From positions 85,141-149,140 of the forward strand of contig NZ_MSXV01000059.1 of the NCBI RefSeq assembly GCF_001945395.1: 64,000 bases of DNA, read 5' to 3'. Origin of the DNA: Pseudomonas sp. PA15(2017) (lineage in GTDB: Bacteria; Pseudomonadota; Gammaproteobacteria; Pseudomonadales; Pseudomonadaceae). The notes beneath the pieces are model-generated. The model did no database searches and had not been told where the DNA came from. It worked only from the letters and a program-made list of their open reading frames with translations. Every line of letters begins with the position of its first letter. Position 1 is the first letter of the stretch. Below, in pieces: positions 50,754 through 59,853 of the stretch. The translations under genes were made by a program, and so were the position numbers.

Positions 50754-51608
50754 ATGTCCGCTTATCTGAAAAGCCTGCTCCTGCTGCTTTCCATTGGCCT
50801 GCTGGTCAGTGCTTGTGGCAAGGCCAGCCTCGCCTATCGCAACCTGGACTGGGTGATACCCTGGCGGGTCAATCAATACCTGGGCCTCGACTCACAACAG
50901 AAGGCCTGGCTCAAGCCAAGGGTGCAAGAGCACCTGGCCTGGCACTGCAGCACCGAGCTGCCACGCTATGTGGACTGGCTACAACGCACACAGGCGCTGC
51001 TTCAGGAACCTGCGCCGGACGCCGGCCAACTGGAGGCGCAAATGATCGACATCGAGCAGGCGTTCCACGCCATCGTGCAGGAAACCAACCCCACGGCGGT
51101 CGAGCTGCTCGCCGATCTACGCCCCGAACAGGTCGAGCAGCTCTACGCACGCATGGAAAAAGACAATCGCGAAGACCGCCAGGAATTTCTCGACCCGCCA
51201 CTGCAGATCCAGATCAGCGAGCGCGCCGAGCGCCTGGAGAAGCGCCTGAAACCCTGGTTCGGCACATTCAACGAAACGCAGCGCGCACGCATCGGCCAGT
51301 GGGCCAGCGAGCGCCGCGACCAGAATCGCCAATGGCTGGACAATCGCGCACGTTGGCAGGATGAATTTCGCAGCGTGCTCGATCAGCGTGACGCCAAGGA
51401 TTTTGCCCAGCGCATGAGCCACGTGCTGGAGAACCGCCGTGGCGCTCATGACGCACGGGCGCCCCAGGCCTACGAGCAATCGCGCCTGGCGATGGCCACC
51501 CTGCTCAGCGACCTGCTGGCCGCTGCCGACGAGCAGCAGCGCACCCGGGTGAACGAGCGCCTCGCGTCGCTGCAAAGCGACCTGGCCGGGCAGATCTGCT
51601 CCGGCTGA
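50754..51608 (+). CDS. DUF6279 lipoprotein
   Basis: 284 residues with a lipoprotein signal ending LVSAC. The mature part starts YRNLDWVIPWRVNQYLGLDS, characteristic of this family, and is largely helical and highly charged. Function unknown; it should sit on the periplasmic face of a membrane. The ATG at 50754 follows a GAGGAG site. Same position beside ung as in P. aeruginosa. Confidence 0.85.
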   Translation: MSAYLKSLLLLLSIGLLVSACGKASLAYRNLDWVIPWRVNQYLGLDSQQKAWLKPRVQEHLAWHCSTELPRYVDWLQRTQALLQEPAPDAGQLEAQMIDIEQAFHAIVQETNPTAVELLADLRPEQVEQLYARMEKDNREDRQEFLDPPLQIQISERAERLEKRLKPWFGTFNETQRARIGQWASERRDQNRQWLDNRARWQDEFRSVLDQRDAKDFAQRMSHVLENRRGAHDARAPQAYEQSRLAMATLLSDLLAAADEQQRTRVNERLASLQSDLAGQICSG

Positions 51609-51692
51609 TCGGCCCCCAGGGCTCGCTCACGAGCTTCACGCCGAGCTTTATCCATTTTGGCTGTAATGTGGCGGTAGCAGCCGTTCCCCTAT

Positions 51693-51748
51693 CCTGTGGG
51701 AACGGGCCATGCCCCTGATGTTTCGCGGGCATGGCCCGCTCCCACAGG
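51693..51748. repeat. REP element between DUF6279 gene and ung
   Basis: 22-bp arms (51693-51714 and 51727-51748) with a single mismatch around a 12-nt centre. The arm CCTGTGGGAACGGGCCATGC is of the common Pseudomonas REP type (CCTGTGGGAGCGGGC...). It lies between convergent genes. Confidence 0.9.
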
Positions 51749-51817
51749 TACCGCATCGATGGCCGCTTCTGCCTTGAAGCTGCCCGTGCGCACGCCCGGA
51801 GAGATCGTGCACAAGCG

Positions 51818-52510
51818 TCAAGCCGGCGGCAGGCGCCAGTCGATCGGCGTCAGCCCGTGCTGCTCGAGGAACTTGTTGGTGCGGCTGAAATGCCCATTGC
51901 CGATGAAGCCCCGATGAGCGGACAGCGGTGAGGGATGGGGCGAGCGCAGTACCAGGTGTTTGCTGGTGTCGATCAGCCGCTCCTTGCTCTGCGCATGGGC
52001 ACCCCACAGCAGGAACACCAGATGGGGGCGCTGTTCGCTGACCACCGAAATGATCCGATCGGTGAACGGCTGCCAGCCCTTGGCAGCGTGGGAGCCGGCG
52101 TTGGCCCGCTCGACGGTGAGCGAGGTATTGAGCAGCAGCACGCCCTGTTCCGCCCAGGACTGCAAGTTACCGTGGTTGGGAATATCGATATTGAGATCGC
52201 GCTTGAGCTCTTTGTAGATGTTCACCAGCGACGGCGGCGTGGCCACGCCCGGCTGCACCGAGAAACACAGGCCGTGGGCCTGGCCGGGGCCGTGGTAAGG
52301 GTCCTGGCCGATGATCACCACTTTCACCTGATCGAGCGGCGTGGAGTCCAGCGCGTTGAAGATCAGCGGGCCCGGTGGATAGATCTCCTTGCCTGCGGCC
52401 TTTTCCTGGCGCAGGAAATCACCCAGGGCGCTCATGTAGGGTTTGTCGAATTCGTCGTGAAGCGCCTGTTTCCAGCCGGCCTCCAGCTTGACCTTGTCTG
52501 CGGCGGACAT
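51818..52510 (-). CDS. ung: Uracil-DNA glycosylase
   Basis: 230 residues; removes uracil from DNA. The catalytic Asp70 is in VVIIGQDPYHGPGQAHGL. The DNA-intercalation loop contains SPHPSPLSAHRGF with the catalytic His. NTSLTVERANAGSH and LLWGAHAQ are also conserved. Length normal. Monocistronic, reading toward the REP element. Confidence 0.97.
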   Translation of the reverse strand: MSAADKVKLEAGWKQALHDEFDKPYMSALGDFLRQEKAAGKEIYPPGPLIFNALDSTPLDQVKVVIIGQDPYHGPGQAHGLCFSVQPGVATPPSLVNIYKELKRDLNIDIPNHGNLQSWAEQGVLLLNTSLTVERANAGSHAAKGWQPFTDRIISVVSEQRPHLVFLLWGAHAQSKERLIDTSKHLVLRSPHPSPLSAHRGFIGNGHFSRTNKFLEQHGLTPIDWRLPPA

Positions 52511-52689
52511 GCCTGCTCCCGGTAATTCAATGAAACCGGCACGCTAGAGAAGCCTACAGACCAAGTCAAGGCGCCGCCCGATACTCAGATTGGCCGCAAC
52601 GATTTCTGACCCGAAGGTGAATCGCCCGGCGCAACGCTGAGCAACCTTTGGCGCTACAGTTAAGGCAACACCGCTGAAGAGGACGACTC

Positions 52690-53508
52690 ATGAGTACGGC
52701 ACTTGAACCTTACAAACCCGGCATCTTCGACCTGACCCACAAGCTCACGGTGGAAAAGCACGGCCACACCGCCCTGCTCACCATCAACAACCCGCCTGCC
52801 AATACCTGGGACCGTGAATCGCTGATCGGCCTCAAGCAGCTCATCGACCACCTGGACCGCGACGACAACATCTATGCGCTGGTCATCACCGGCCAGGGCG
52901 GCAAGTTCTTCTCGGCCGGGGCTGACCTGAAATTGTTCGCTGATGGCGACAAGGCCCGCGCCCGCGAGATGGCCAGCCGCTTCGGCGAGGCCTTCGAACG
53001 GCTCAGCGCCTTCCGCGGCGTATCCATCGCGGCGATCAACGGCTATGCCATGGGCGGCGGGCTGGAATGCGCCCTGGCCTGCGACATCCGCATCGCCGAG
53101 CGCCAGGCCATGATGGCCTTGCCGGAGGCCAGCGTGGGCCTGCTGCCTTGTGCCGGCGGTACCCAGAACCTGCCCTGGCTGGTCGGCGAAGGCTGGGCCA
53201 AACGGATGATTCTGTGTGGCGAACGGGTCAATGCCGACACGGCGCTGCGCATCGGCCTGGTCGAACAGGTCGTCGATACCGGCGAGGCCCGCGGCCACGC
53301 GCTGCTGCTGGCCGCCAAGGTCGCCAGTCAGAGCCCGGTGGCGGTACGCGCCATCAAACCCTTGATCCAGGGCGCTCGTGAACGCGCGCCAACCACCTGG
53401 TTGCCTGCCGAACGCGAGCGTTTCGTCGACCTGTTCGACGCGGCCGATACGCGCGAAGGGGTCAACGCCTTTCTGGAAAAACGTACGGCCAACTGGCGCA
53501 ATCAATGA
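52690..53508 (+). CDS. Enoyl-CoA hydratase/isomerase (DspI-like)
   Basis: 272-residue crotonase-fold protein. Both catalytic glutamates are present: Glu126 in MGGGLECALACD and Glu146 in LPEASVGLLPCAGGTQ. The oxyanion-hole segment is FFSAGADLKLF. It matches the position and type of P. aeruginosa PA0745 (DspI), reported to make the unsaturated fatty-acid dispersal signal cis-2-decenoic acid, but a plain beta-oxidation role is equally possible. A GAGG site precedes the ATG. It sits 31 bp before a second crotonase-family gene. Confidence 0.88.
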   Translation: MSTALEPYKPGIFDLTHKLTVEKHGHTALLTINNPPANTWDRESLIGLKQLIDHLDRDDNIYALVITGQGGKFFSAGADLKLFADGDKARAREMASRFGEAFERLSAFRGVSIAAINGYAMGGGLECALACDIRIAERQAMMALPEASVGLLPCAGGTQNLPWLVGEGWAKRMILCGERVNADTALRIGLVEQVVDTGEARGHALLLAAKVASQSPVAVRAIKPLIQGARERAPTTWLPAERERFVDLFDAADTREGVNAFLEKRTANWRNQ

Positions 53509-53539
53509 TGCTCACCGGCAACAGCCTCTGGAAATGCTC

Positions 53540-54640
53540 ATGAATGTCACCTTCGAAGAACGTCCCAGCCTGCACGGCTATCGCATCGCCATTGCCAGCC
53601 TGGACGCGCCGGCGAGCCTCAATGCCCTCTCGCTGCCAATGATCGATGCCCTGCAGGATCGCCTGCGCGCCTGGGCCGAGGATGCCGATATCGCCTGCGT
53701 GCTGCTGCGCGGCAACGGCAGCAAGGCGTTCTGCGCCGGCGGCGATGTGGTGCAGCTGGCCAAACAGTGCCTGGCCTGCCCTGGCGAAGCGCCGGAACTG
53801 GCCGAGCGCTTCTTCGCCCACGAATACCGCCTCGATCACTACCTGCACACTTACGCCAAGCCGCTGATCTGCTGGGCCCATGGCCATGTGCTGGGCGGCG
53901 GCATGGGCTTGCTGCAGGGTGCGGGAATTCGCATCGTCACGCCGAGCAGTCGCCTGGCCATGCCGGAGATCAGCATCGGCCTGTTTCCGGACGTGGGCGG
54001 CAGCCACTTCCTGTCCCGCCTGCCAGGCAAGCTGGGCTTGTTCTTCGGATTGACGGCCAGCCCCCTGAACGCCCGCGACGCGCTCGACCTGAACCTGGCC
54101 GACCGCTTCCTGTTGGACACCCAGCAGGACGCCCTGATCGACGGACTGATTCAGCTCAACTGGCGCGATCAGCCGAACTTGCAACTGCACAGCCTGATAA
54201 AGGCGTTGGAGCAGCAGGCCCGCGCCGAGCTGCCGGCCGCCCAGTGGCTGCCGCGTCGCGAACGCATCGATACCCTGCTCGACCAGGCCAACCTGGCGCT
54301 GAGCTGGCAGGCATTGGCCTGCCTCGAAGACGATGACGACGCCCTGCTCGCCAAGGCTGCCAAGACCATGCTCGGCGGCAGCCCGTTGACCGGTCACCTG
54401 GTGTGGGAACAGATCAGGCGCGCCCGGCTCCTGTCATTGGCGCAGGTATTTCGGATGGAATATGGCATGAGCCTGAACTGCTGCCGCCACCCGGAATTCG
54501 CCGAAGGCGTACGGGCCAGGCTGATCGACAAGGATCACGCCCCACGCTGGCACTGGCCGGATGTCAGCCAGGTGCCAGAGCAGGTGATCACCGCGCATTT
54601 TGCCGCGCTCGACGATCACCCCCTGGCCGACCTGGCCTGA
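53540..54640 (+). CDS. 3-hydroxyisobutyryl-CoA hydrolase-type enoyl-CoA hydratase/isomerase family protein
   Basis: 366 residues. The crotonase core shows KAFCAGGDVVQL, GHVLGGGMGLLQG and MPEISIGLFPDVGGSHFLSR, the last with Glu143 and Asp151 as in 3-hydroxyisobutyryl-CoA hydrolases of valine breakdown. The longer C-terminal region (MEYGMSLNCCRHPEFAEGVR) fits that subfamily. The ATG at 53540 is chosen; 53534 is also possible. Probably co-transcribed with the preceding crotonase gene. It abuts the convergent lapC-type gene with only 4 bp between. Confidence 0.85.
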   Translation: MNVTFEERPSLHGYRIAIASLDAPASLNALSLPMIDALQDRLRAWAEDADIACVLLRGNGSKAFCAGGDVVQLAKQCLACPGEAPELAERFFAHEYRLDHYLHTYAKPLICWAHGHVLGGGMGLLQGAGIRIVTPSSRLAMPEISIGLFPDVGGSHFLSRLPGKLGLFFGLTASPLNARDALDLNLADRFLLDTQQDALIDGLIQLNWRDQPNLQLHSLIKALEQQARAELPAAQWLPRRERIDTLLDQANLALSWQALACLEDDDDALLAKAAKTMLGGSPLTGHLVWEQIRRARLLSLAQVFRMEYGMSLNCCRHPEFAEGVRARLIDKDHAPRWHWPDVSQVPEQVITAHFAALDDHPLADLA

Positions 54641-54644
54641 TCGA

Positions 54645-56018
54645 TCAACGCTCGCGCAGCGCCTCGGCGCGTGCGCGAATGATCGGTTTGAGCAGATAGC
54701 TGAGTACGCTCTTCTTGCCGGTGATGATATCCACCGAGGTGACCATGCCGGGAATGATCAGCAACGGGTGATCGTCGGTACCGAGGTGGCTTTTCTCGGT
54801 GCGCAACTTGATCAGGTAAAAGCTGTTGCCTTCCTCGTCGGTCACCGTGTCGGCACCGATCTGCTCGAGTTTGGCCTTCAGGCCGCCGTAGATGGTGTAG
54901 TCGTAGGCGGTGAACTTGACCACGGCTTCCTGGCCCGGGTGCAGGAAGGCGATGTCCTGCGGACGAATGCGCGCCTCGACCAGAATGGTGTCGTCGATGG
55001 GCACGATTTCCACCATGTCGCTGCCCGGCTGGATGACCCCACCGATGGTGTTGACCAACAGTTGCTTGACGATCCCCCGCACCGGCGAGGTAACCAGAGT
55101 GCGGTTGACCCGATCCTCCAGCGCCTTGCCGGTGGATTCGATCTTGCTGAGGTCGGTACGCGCCTCGTTCAACTGCGTCAGCGCTTCGCTACGGAAGCGC
55201 CCACGGGTTTCGTCGATCTTGCGCTCCACTTCCTTGATCGCCGCCTCGGCACGCGGAATCGCCAGACCGGTCGCCTCCAGCTGGCCGCGGCTTTCCACCT
55301 CGGCACGTTTAAGGCGCAACACCTCGACCGGCGACACGGCGCCTTCGGCCACCAGGGGCTCGGACATGCGGATTTCCTGGCGTAGCAACTCCAGGCTGTT
55401 ACGGAACTGGCCCTGCTTGGACGCGTATTCGCGCACCTCCTGACGACGCTGGGTCAATTGCTCTTGCAGCCCGGCGATCTCGTCCTGCAGCTGCTGCTGG
55501 CGACTGAGAAACAGCGCCCTTTCGCTCTGCGCGAGGCCTGGAGCCTTGGCGGCGATGCCCTCGGGAATGGCCAGCTCGCGACCCTCGACCTCGGCACTCA
55601 GGCGCTCGACGCGCATGGCCAGCGACAACCGATCGGCCTCCGTTTCGCCCACGTTCGAGGCAAAACGGGTGTCATCCAGGCGCAGCAAGGGCATACCGGG
55701 CTCGACCACCTGCCCTTCGTGGACGAACAGCTCGGAAACGATGCCGCCTTCCAGGTTCTGAATCTTTTGCACACGCGAGGATGGAATGGCCTTGCCGTCA
55801 CCGCGGGTCACTTCGTCGACCTGGGCGAAGTTGGCCCACAACAAGCAGAACACCACGAAGGCGATGATGCCCCACAGAGTCAGGCGCAGAACCCTGGGCG
55901 CATCTTCGATGAGTGCCTTGCGCACTTCCGGCAGGGGTTCGTCGCCGACCTCGTCACGGGGGCCGAAATAGGAAGCGGCAGCACGCATGAAGCGCTGGAA
56001 GGAATCCTTAACTGACAC
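54645..56018 (-). CDS. lapC: Type I secretion periplasmic adaptor (LapC/HlyD family)
   Basis: 457 residues. One N-terminal membrane helix near 45-65 (LTLWGIIAFVVFCLLWANFA), then an HlyD barrel-sandwich (IQNLEGGIVSELFVHEGQVV), a long coiled-coil region (about 130-290), and a C-terminal barrel (RGIVKQLLVNTIGGVIQPGS). It bridges the ABC transporter and the outer-membrane channel. The GTG start at 56018 overlaps the lapB stop by 11 bp and has an AAGGGG site. It is third in the lapE-lapB-lapC order as transcribed. Confidence 0.92.
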   Translation of the reverse strand: MSVKDSFQRFMRAAASYFGPRDEVGDEPLPEVRKALIEDAPRVLRLTLWGIIAFVVFCLLWANFAQVDEVTRGDGKAIPSSRVQKIQNLEGGIVSELFVHEGQVVEPGMPLLRLDDTRFASNVGETEADRLSLAMRVERLSAEVEGRELAIPEGIAAKAPGLAQSERALFLSRQQQLQDEIAGLQEQLTQRRQEVREYASKQGQFRNSLELLRQEIRMSEPLVAEGAVSPVEVLRLKRAEVESRGQLEATGLAIPRAEAAIKEVERKIDETRGRFRSEALTQLNEARTDLSKIESTGKALEDRVNRTLVTSPVRGIVKQLLVNTIGGVIQPGSDMVEIVPIDDTILVEARIRPQDIAFLHPGQEAVVKFTAYDYTIYGGLKAKLEQIGADTVTDEEGNSFYLIKLRTEKSHLGTDDHPLLIIPGMVTSVDIITGKKSVLSYLLKPIIRARAEALRER

Positions 56019-58164
56019 TGATCTGCCCCTTCTTCAACGCCTCCATGACGCTCTCTTTCGGACCGTCGGCGATGATGCGCCCGCGGTCGACGATGACCAG
56101 CCGCTCCACCAGCGTCAGCATCGAGGCCCGGTGGGTGACCAGCAGCAACGTCTTGTTCTTGCTGATGGCTGCCAGGCGCTGCTTGAGGCGCTCTTCGCCG
56201 GTGTTGTCCATCGCACTGGTAGGCTCGTCGAGTAGCAGAATCGGTGGATCCAGTAACAATGCCCGCGCCAGAGCCACGTTCTGGCGCTGACCGCCGGAGA
56301 GATTCTGGCCACGCTCACCGACCTGCAGCTCGTAGCCGTTGGGGTGCAAACGGGCGAACTCGTGTACGCCGGCCAGCTCGGCGGCTTGCAGCACGAGTTC
56401 GTCCTCGACGTAACGCGCGCCCGAGATCAGGTTGTCGCGCAGGGTGCCGGCGAACAACTGGATATCCTGGGGCACGTAGCCGATGTTGTAGCGCACGTCG
56501 CTGACATCCAGCTGGCGCACATCGATCCCGTCGACCAGCAGGCTGCCGGCGTCGAACTGATAGAGCCCGACGATCAGCTTTGCCAGGGAGCTTTTGCCGG
56601 AGCCACTACGGCCAATGATGCCGACCTTTTCTCCGGGACGGATCACCAGGTTGATGCTCTGCAAAGCAGCCTGCTGCTGATCCGGATAGTGGAAATCCAA
56701 CTGGCGGAATTCGATACCGCCCTGCAACGTCTGACGTTTGAGCGGGCGCTCGTCGGCCTGGCGCTCCTGCGGCAGTTCCATCATCTGGTTGACCGAATCC
56801 AGCGTCACGCGCGCCTGCTGGTAACGGATCAACAGACCCGACACTTGTGCCAGCGGCCCCAGAGCCCGGGAGCTGAGCATGTAGCAGGCGATCAGGCCAC
56901 CCATGCTCAGGTTGCCGGCGATGATCTGGTACACCCCCAGCACGATGATCACCACGCCGGCGAGTTGCTGCAGCAGCAGCGTCGAGTTCATCGCCAGGCT
57001 CGACAACATGCGTGCCTTGAGCTCGAAGCGGCCCAACGTCCCGATGGTTTGTTCCCAGATATACTGGCGCTCGCTTTCCGCATTATTGACCTTGATCGCA
57101 TCGAGGCCCGCCAGGCTTTCGATCAGCCCGGACTGCCGCTCGGCCGCCAGGGCCATGCTGCGCTCCATGGTCGTGGCCAGTGGCTTTTGCAGCGCCCAGC
57201 CGATCAGCGCGACCAGCGGGAAAGCCAGAATGGGGATCCACACCAGATGCCCGCCAAGATAGGCGATGACCGCCAGGATCAGGATGGTGAACGGCAGGTC
57301 GATGACGCTGGCCAGCGTCAGCGACGCCAGGAAGTCGCGCAGGCTCTGAAACTCGTGAATGTTCTGGGCGAAGCTGCCGACCCGTGCCGGGCGATGCTTC
57401 ATCGCCATGCCGACGATGCGCTCGAACAGGGTGGCCGAGATGATCATGTCGGTTTTCTTGCCGGCCAGATCCAGGCACAGGCCGCGCAAGGTCTTGAGCA
57501 GCAGATCGAAGATGAACACCCCGCAGATACCGACGGCCAGCACCCACAACGTGGCCTCGGCCTGGTTGGGCACGACACGGTCGTAGACGTTCATCACGAA
57601 CAGCGGGGTGACCAGGCCGATCAGGTTGATCAGTAGACTCGCCGCAACGGCATCGATGTAAAGCCAACGCGAACGCTTGAGGGTATCTTTGAACCACGAG
57701 CTGGCGCGGGGGATGAGCTCGCCACGAGTGAAGTCGAACTTGTGCTGAGGCTGGGCAAAGAACACCCGGCCGCTGTAATCCTCAGCCAGGGTTTCGATAC
57801 TGACCCGTACCTCGCCGCCTTCCGTCTCGCTGGGCATGATGCGCGCCTGCCCATCGGTCTCCCAGCCAAGCAGCAGCGCACTGCGGCCGTCGCGCAGCAA
57901 TAGCAGCGCGGGTAGAGCCAACTCGGGAATCTTGTCGAGATTGCGACGCAGCCAGCGGCCCTGGAGGCCTGCGCGGGCAGCCGCCCGCGGCAGCAGTTCG
58001 GCACTCAGGCGCTGCTTGGGTAACGGTAGCCCGGCAGTGAGCATGGCCCGACTGACGGACTTCTGATGGAGACTGCACAGCGACAGTAAACTATCCAGCA
58101 GAGGATCGTCGTAACGGTCACGAGGATCATTACGTGGCTGGGATGGATCAGGTTCTACTGCCAC
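56008..58164 (-). CDS. lapB: Type I secretion ABC transporter (LapB family)
   Basis: 718 residues. Residues 1-150 form a C39-like domain without an obvious catalytic Cys, as usual for transporters of large adhesins and RTX proteins. A six-helix membrane domain (about 170-450) follows, then the ATPase: Walker A GRSGSGKSS, signature LSGGQRQNVALARALL, Walker B ILLLDEPTSAMD, H-loop VTHRASML. The start is GTG at 58164. It likely exports the adhesin encoded divergently from 59854. Confidence 0.94.
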   Translation of the reverse strand: MAVEPDPSQPRNDPRDRYDDPLLDSLLSLCSLHQKSVSRAMLTAGLPLPKQRLSAELLPRAAARAGLQGRWLRRNLDKIPELALPALLLLRDGRSALLLGWETDGQARIMPSETEGGEVRVSIETLAEDYSGRVFFAQPQHKFDFTRGELIPRASSWFKDTLKRSRWLYIDAVAASLLINLIGLVTPLFVMNVYDRVVPNQAEATLWVLAVGICGVFIFDLLLKTLRGLCLDLAGKKTDMIISATLFERIVGMAMKHRPARVGSFAQNIHEFQSLRDFLASLTLASVIDLPFTILILAVIAYLGGHLVWIPILAFPLVALIGWALQKPLATTMERSMALAAERQSGLIESLAGLDAIKVNNAESERQYIWEQTIGTLGRFELKARMLSSLAMNSTLLLQQLAGVVIIVLGVYQIIAGNLSMGGLIACYMLSSRALGPLAQVSGLLIRYQQARVTLDSVNQMMELPQERQADERPLKRQTLQGGIEFRQLDFHYPDQQQAALQSINLVIRPGEKVGIIGRSGSGKSSLAKLIVGLYQFDAGSLLVDGIDVRQLDVSDVRYNIGYVPQDIQLFAGTLRDNLISGARYVEDELVLQAAELAGVHEFARLHPNGYELQVGERGQNLSGGQRQNVALARALLLDPPILLLDEPTSAMDNTGEERLKQRLAAISKNKTLLLVTHRASMLTLVERLVIVDRGRIIADGPKESVMEALKKGQISVS

Positions 58165-58196
58165 TGCACATTTACCCTTACCTTAAAAACCGAACT

Positions 58197-59543
58197 CTAG
58201 TTCATGTTGGGCAGTTGCACATTAGTCCTGATGGTATCCAGCGGCACGGAGGCCATCGGTGCCGAGATTCCCTGGCTTCTGAGCAGCGTACCGGTGGTCG
58301 CCTTGATACGGTAATGGGTGAACAGTTCGGTAAAACGCACTTCCTGCAGGCGGCGGGCGGCGGTGAAGTATTCGTTTTCGCTGTCGAGCAGATCCAGCAG
58401 GGTGCGCTCACCCAGGCCGAACTGCTTCTGGTAGGAGTCGCGCACCCGGGAGCTGTGGTCGACGTACTGCTGGGCGATCGGCAATTGTGCACGGGCATTC
58501 TGCAGCGCGTTCCAGGCCAGGCCGACTTCCTCGTTGAGCACGCGCAACGCATTGTTGCGAATGTCCATGGCCTGGTTGCTCAGGTACGCCCTGGAACGCA
58601 CGTTAGCGCTGTCGCTACCACCTGCATAGAGGTTGTAGCGCATGCGCACCATCGCCTGCCATTCCTTGTTTTCGCCGTTCACGCCATCGACGTTATTGTT
58701 GAGGCCGGTGGACACTTCCGCGTCGAAGCGAGGGTAGTAAGTACTTTTTGCCGCGGCGTATTGCGCCTCGGTGGCCTTGACGTCGGCCTCGGCCGAACTG
58801 ATGTTGGGGTTGTTGGCCAGCAGCTCGTCGCGGGCAGCTGTCAGGCTTTCGGGCAGGTGCACGCCCATGTTGTCCGGCATGCTGAGATCAACGGCCTCGC
58901 GGCCCACCACGCTCAGGTAGGTGACCTGGGCATCGGCCAGGTTGGTCTGCTCGGTCAGCAGGTTGTTACGCGCCTGAGCCAGGCGCGCCTCGGCCTGATC
59001 GAGATCGGCCATACGGCCCACGCCGCGTTCGCTGCGCAGGGAAATCTGATCGTAGATGCGCTCGTGGCTGCGCAGGTTCTCTTCCGCCAAGCGCGCCAGC
59101 TCCTGGCGCTGCAGAACATCCAGATACACTTGGGCCACTTCCAGCGCGGTCCGCTCGGAGTTGGCCAGTAACGAATAGGCGCGGGCGTTGACTGTAGCCC
59201 GCTGGCGCGCAACTTCATTACGGGTGGCGAAACCATCAAAGAGCATCTGCTGGACGGTCAGGCTCGACTCGGAGCGATTGAGCGTCCGGTAACCTCGGTC
59301 ATCCCTGGCGCGGGTACTGTTGTTGTCGGTGCCCTCGCGGCCATAACCGGCCTGCACGTCGACACGCGGCAGATAACCTGCCCGTGCTGCCTTCATTTCC
59401 TCCTCGACCGCCAGCCGCGCATTGATGCCGGACTGAATTTCAGGATGCACGGTGAGTGCGTTCTGCATGGCCTCGGTCAACGTCTGCGCCTGGGCTGAAA
59501 CGGAAATGGCGAGGGCAAGAGGAAGCGTGGCGATGAAACGCAT
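58197..59543 (-). CDS. lapE: TolC-like outer-membrane channel (LapE family)
   Basis: 448 residues with a signal peptide (TLPLALAISVSAQAQ). TolC-family repeats are evident (LTEAMQNALTVHPEIQSGIN; GYLPRVDVQAGYGREG; LGERTLLDLLDSENEYFTAA). It forms the outer-membrane part of the Lap type I system. The ATG at 59543 has a GGGAG site. It is first in the operon; lapB follows after 32 bp. Its promoter lies in the region shared with the adhesin gene. Confidence 0.92.
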   Translation of the reverse strand: MRFIATLPLALAISVSAQAQTLTEAMQNALTVHPEIQSGINARLAVEEEMKAARAGYLPRVDVQAGYGREGTDNNSTRARDDRGYRTLNRSESSLTVQQMLFDGFATRNEVARQRATVNARAYSLLANSERTALEVAQVYLDVLQRQELARLAEENLRSHERIYDQISLRSERGVGRMADLDQAEARLAQARNNLLTEQTNLADAQVTYLSVVGREAVDLSMPDNMGVHLPESLTAARDELLANNPNISSAEADVKATEAQYAAAKSTYYPRFDAEVSTGLNNNVDGVNGENKEWQAMVRMRYNLYAGGSDSANVRSRAYLSNQAMDIRNNALRVLNEEVGLAWNALQNARAQLPIAQQYVDHSSRVRDSYQKQFGLGERTLLDLLDSENEYFTAARRLQEVRFTELFTHYRIKATTGTLLRSQGISAPMASVPLDTIRTNVQLPNMN

Positions 59544-59853
59544 GGTCAGTAAACTCCCTGTTAAGGCCAACATGTTTTGTCGGTGTAGATCAAGTCGCTG
59601 GGCAACCGACCGAAGACTATCATTGCCACTGAACTTCAGTGTTTGGCGGAAGACCAAACACTGAAAAATATCAAAGTGACATCAACGGTTCTGATTGTTT
59701 ATGATCTGACCCGAAGGGTCAATACTCTGGCGGCAGCCCTAGAGCAATAAATTTCCGCCAATTATATGACGACATGTTTTCAGCAGTATCCGCTATAAAT
59801 CGGTATAGACGCATTTCACAGATGTTACCTCGCGCATGCGCATGGAGCTGGTT
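59544..59853. promoter_or_regulatory. Divergent control region between lapE and the adhesin gene
   Basis: 310 bp, clearly more AT-rich than the flanking genes. A perfect 12-bp inverted repeat (TTCAGTGTTTGG at 59635-59646, CCAAACACTGAA at 59654-59665) lies 92 bp before the lapE ATG. TATAAA near 59793 and TATAGA further on are -10-like. The stretch GGGTCAATACT near 59716-59726 partly resembles FleQ boxes (GTCAATAAATTGAC), but the match is incomplete. No gene was found inside. Confidence 0.55.

Noticed and set aside
57630..58004. Possible active C39 peptidase domain in the lapB-type transporter (which would suggest bacteriocin export)
   Set aside because: The N-terminal region lacks the Cys-His peptidase motif (QxxxxDC), so it is a C39-like domain typical of RTX/adhesin transporters.
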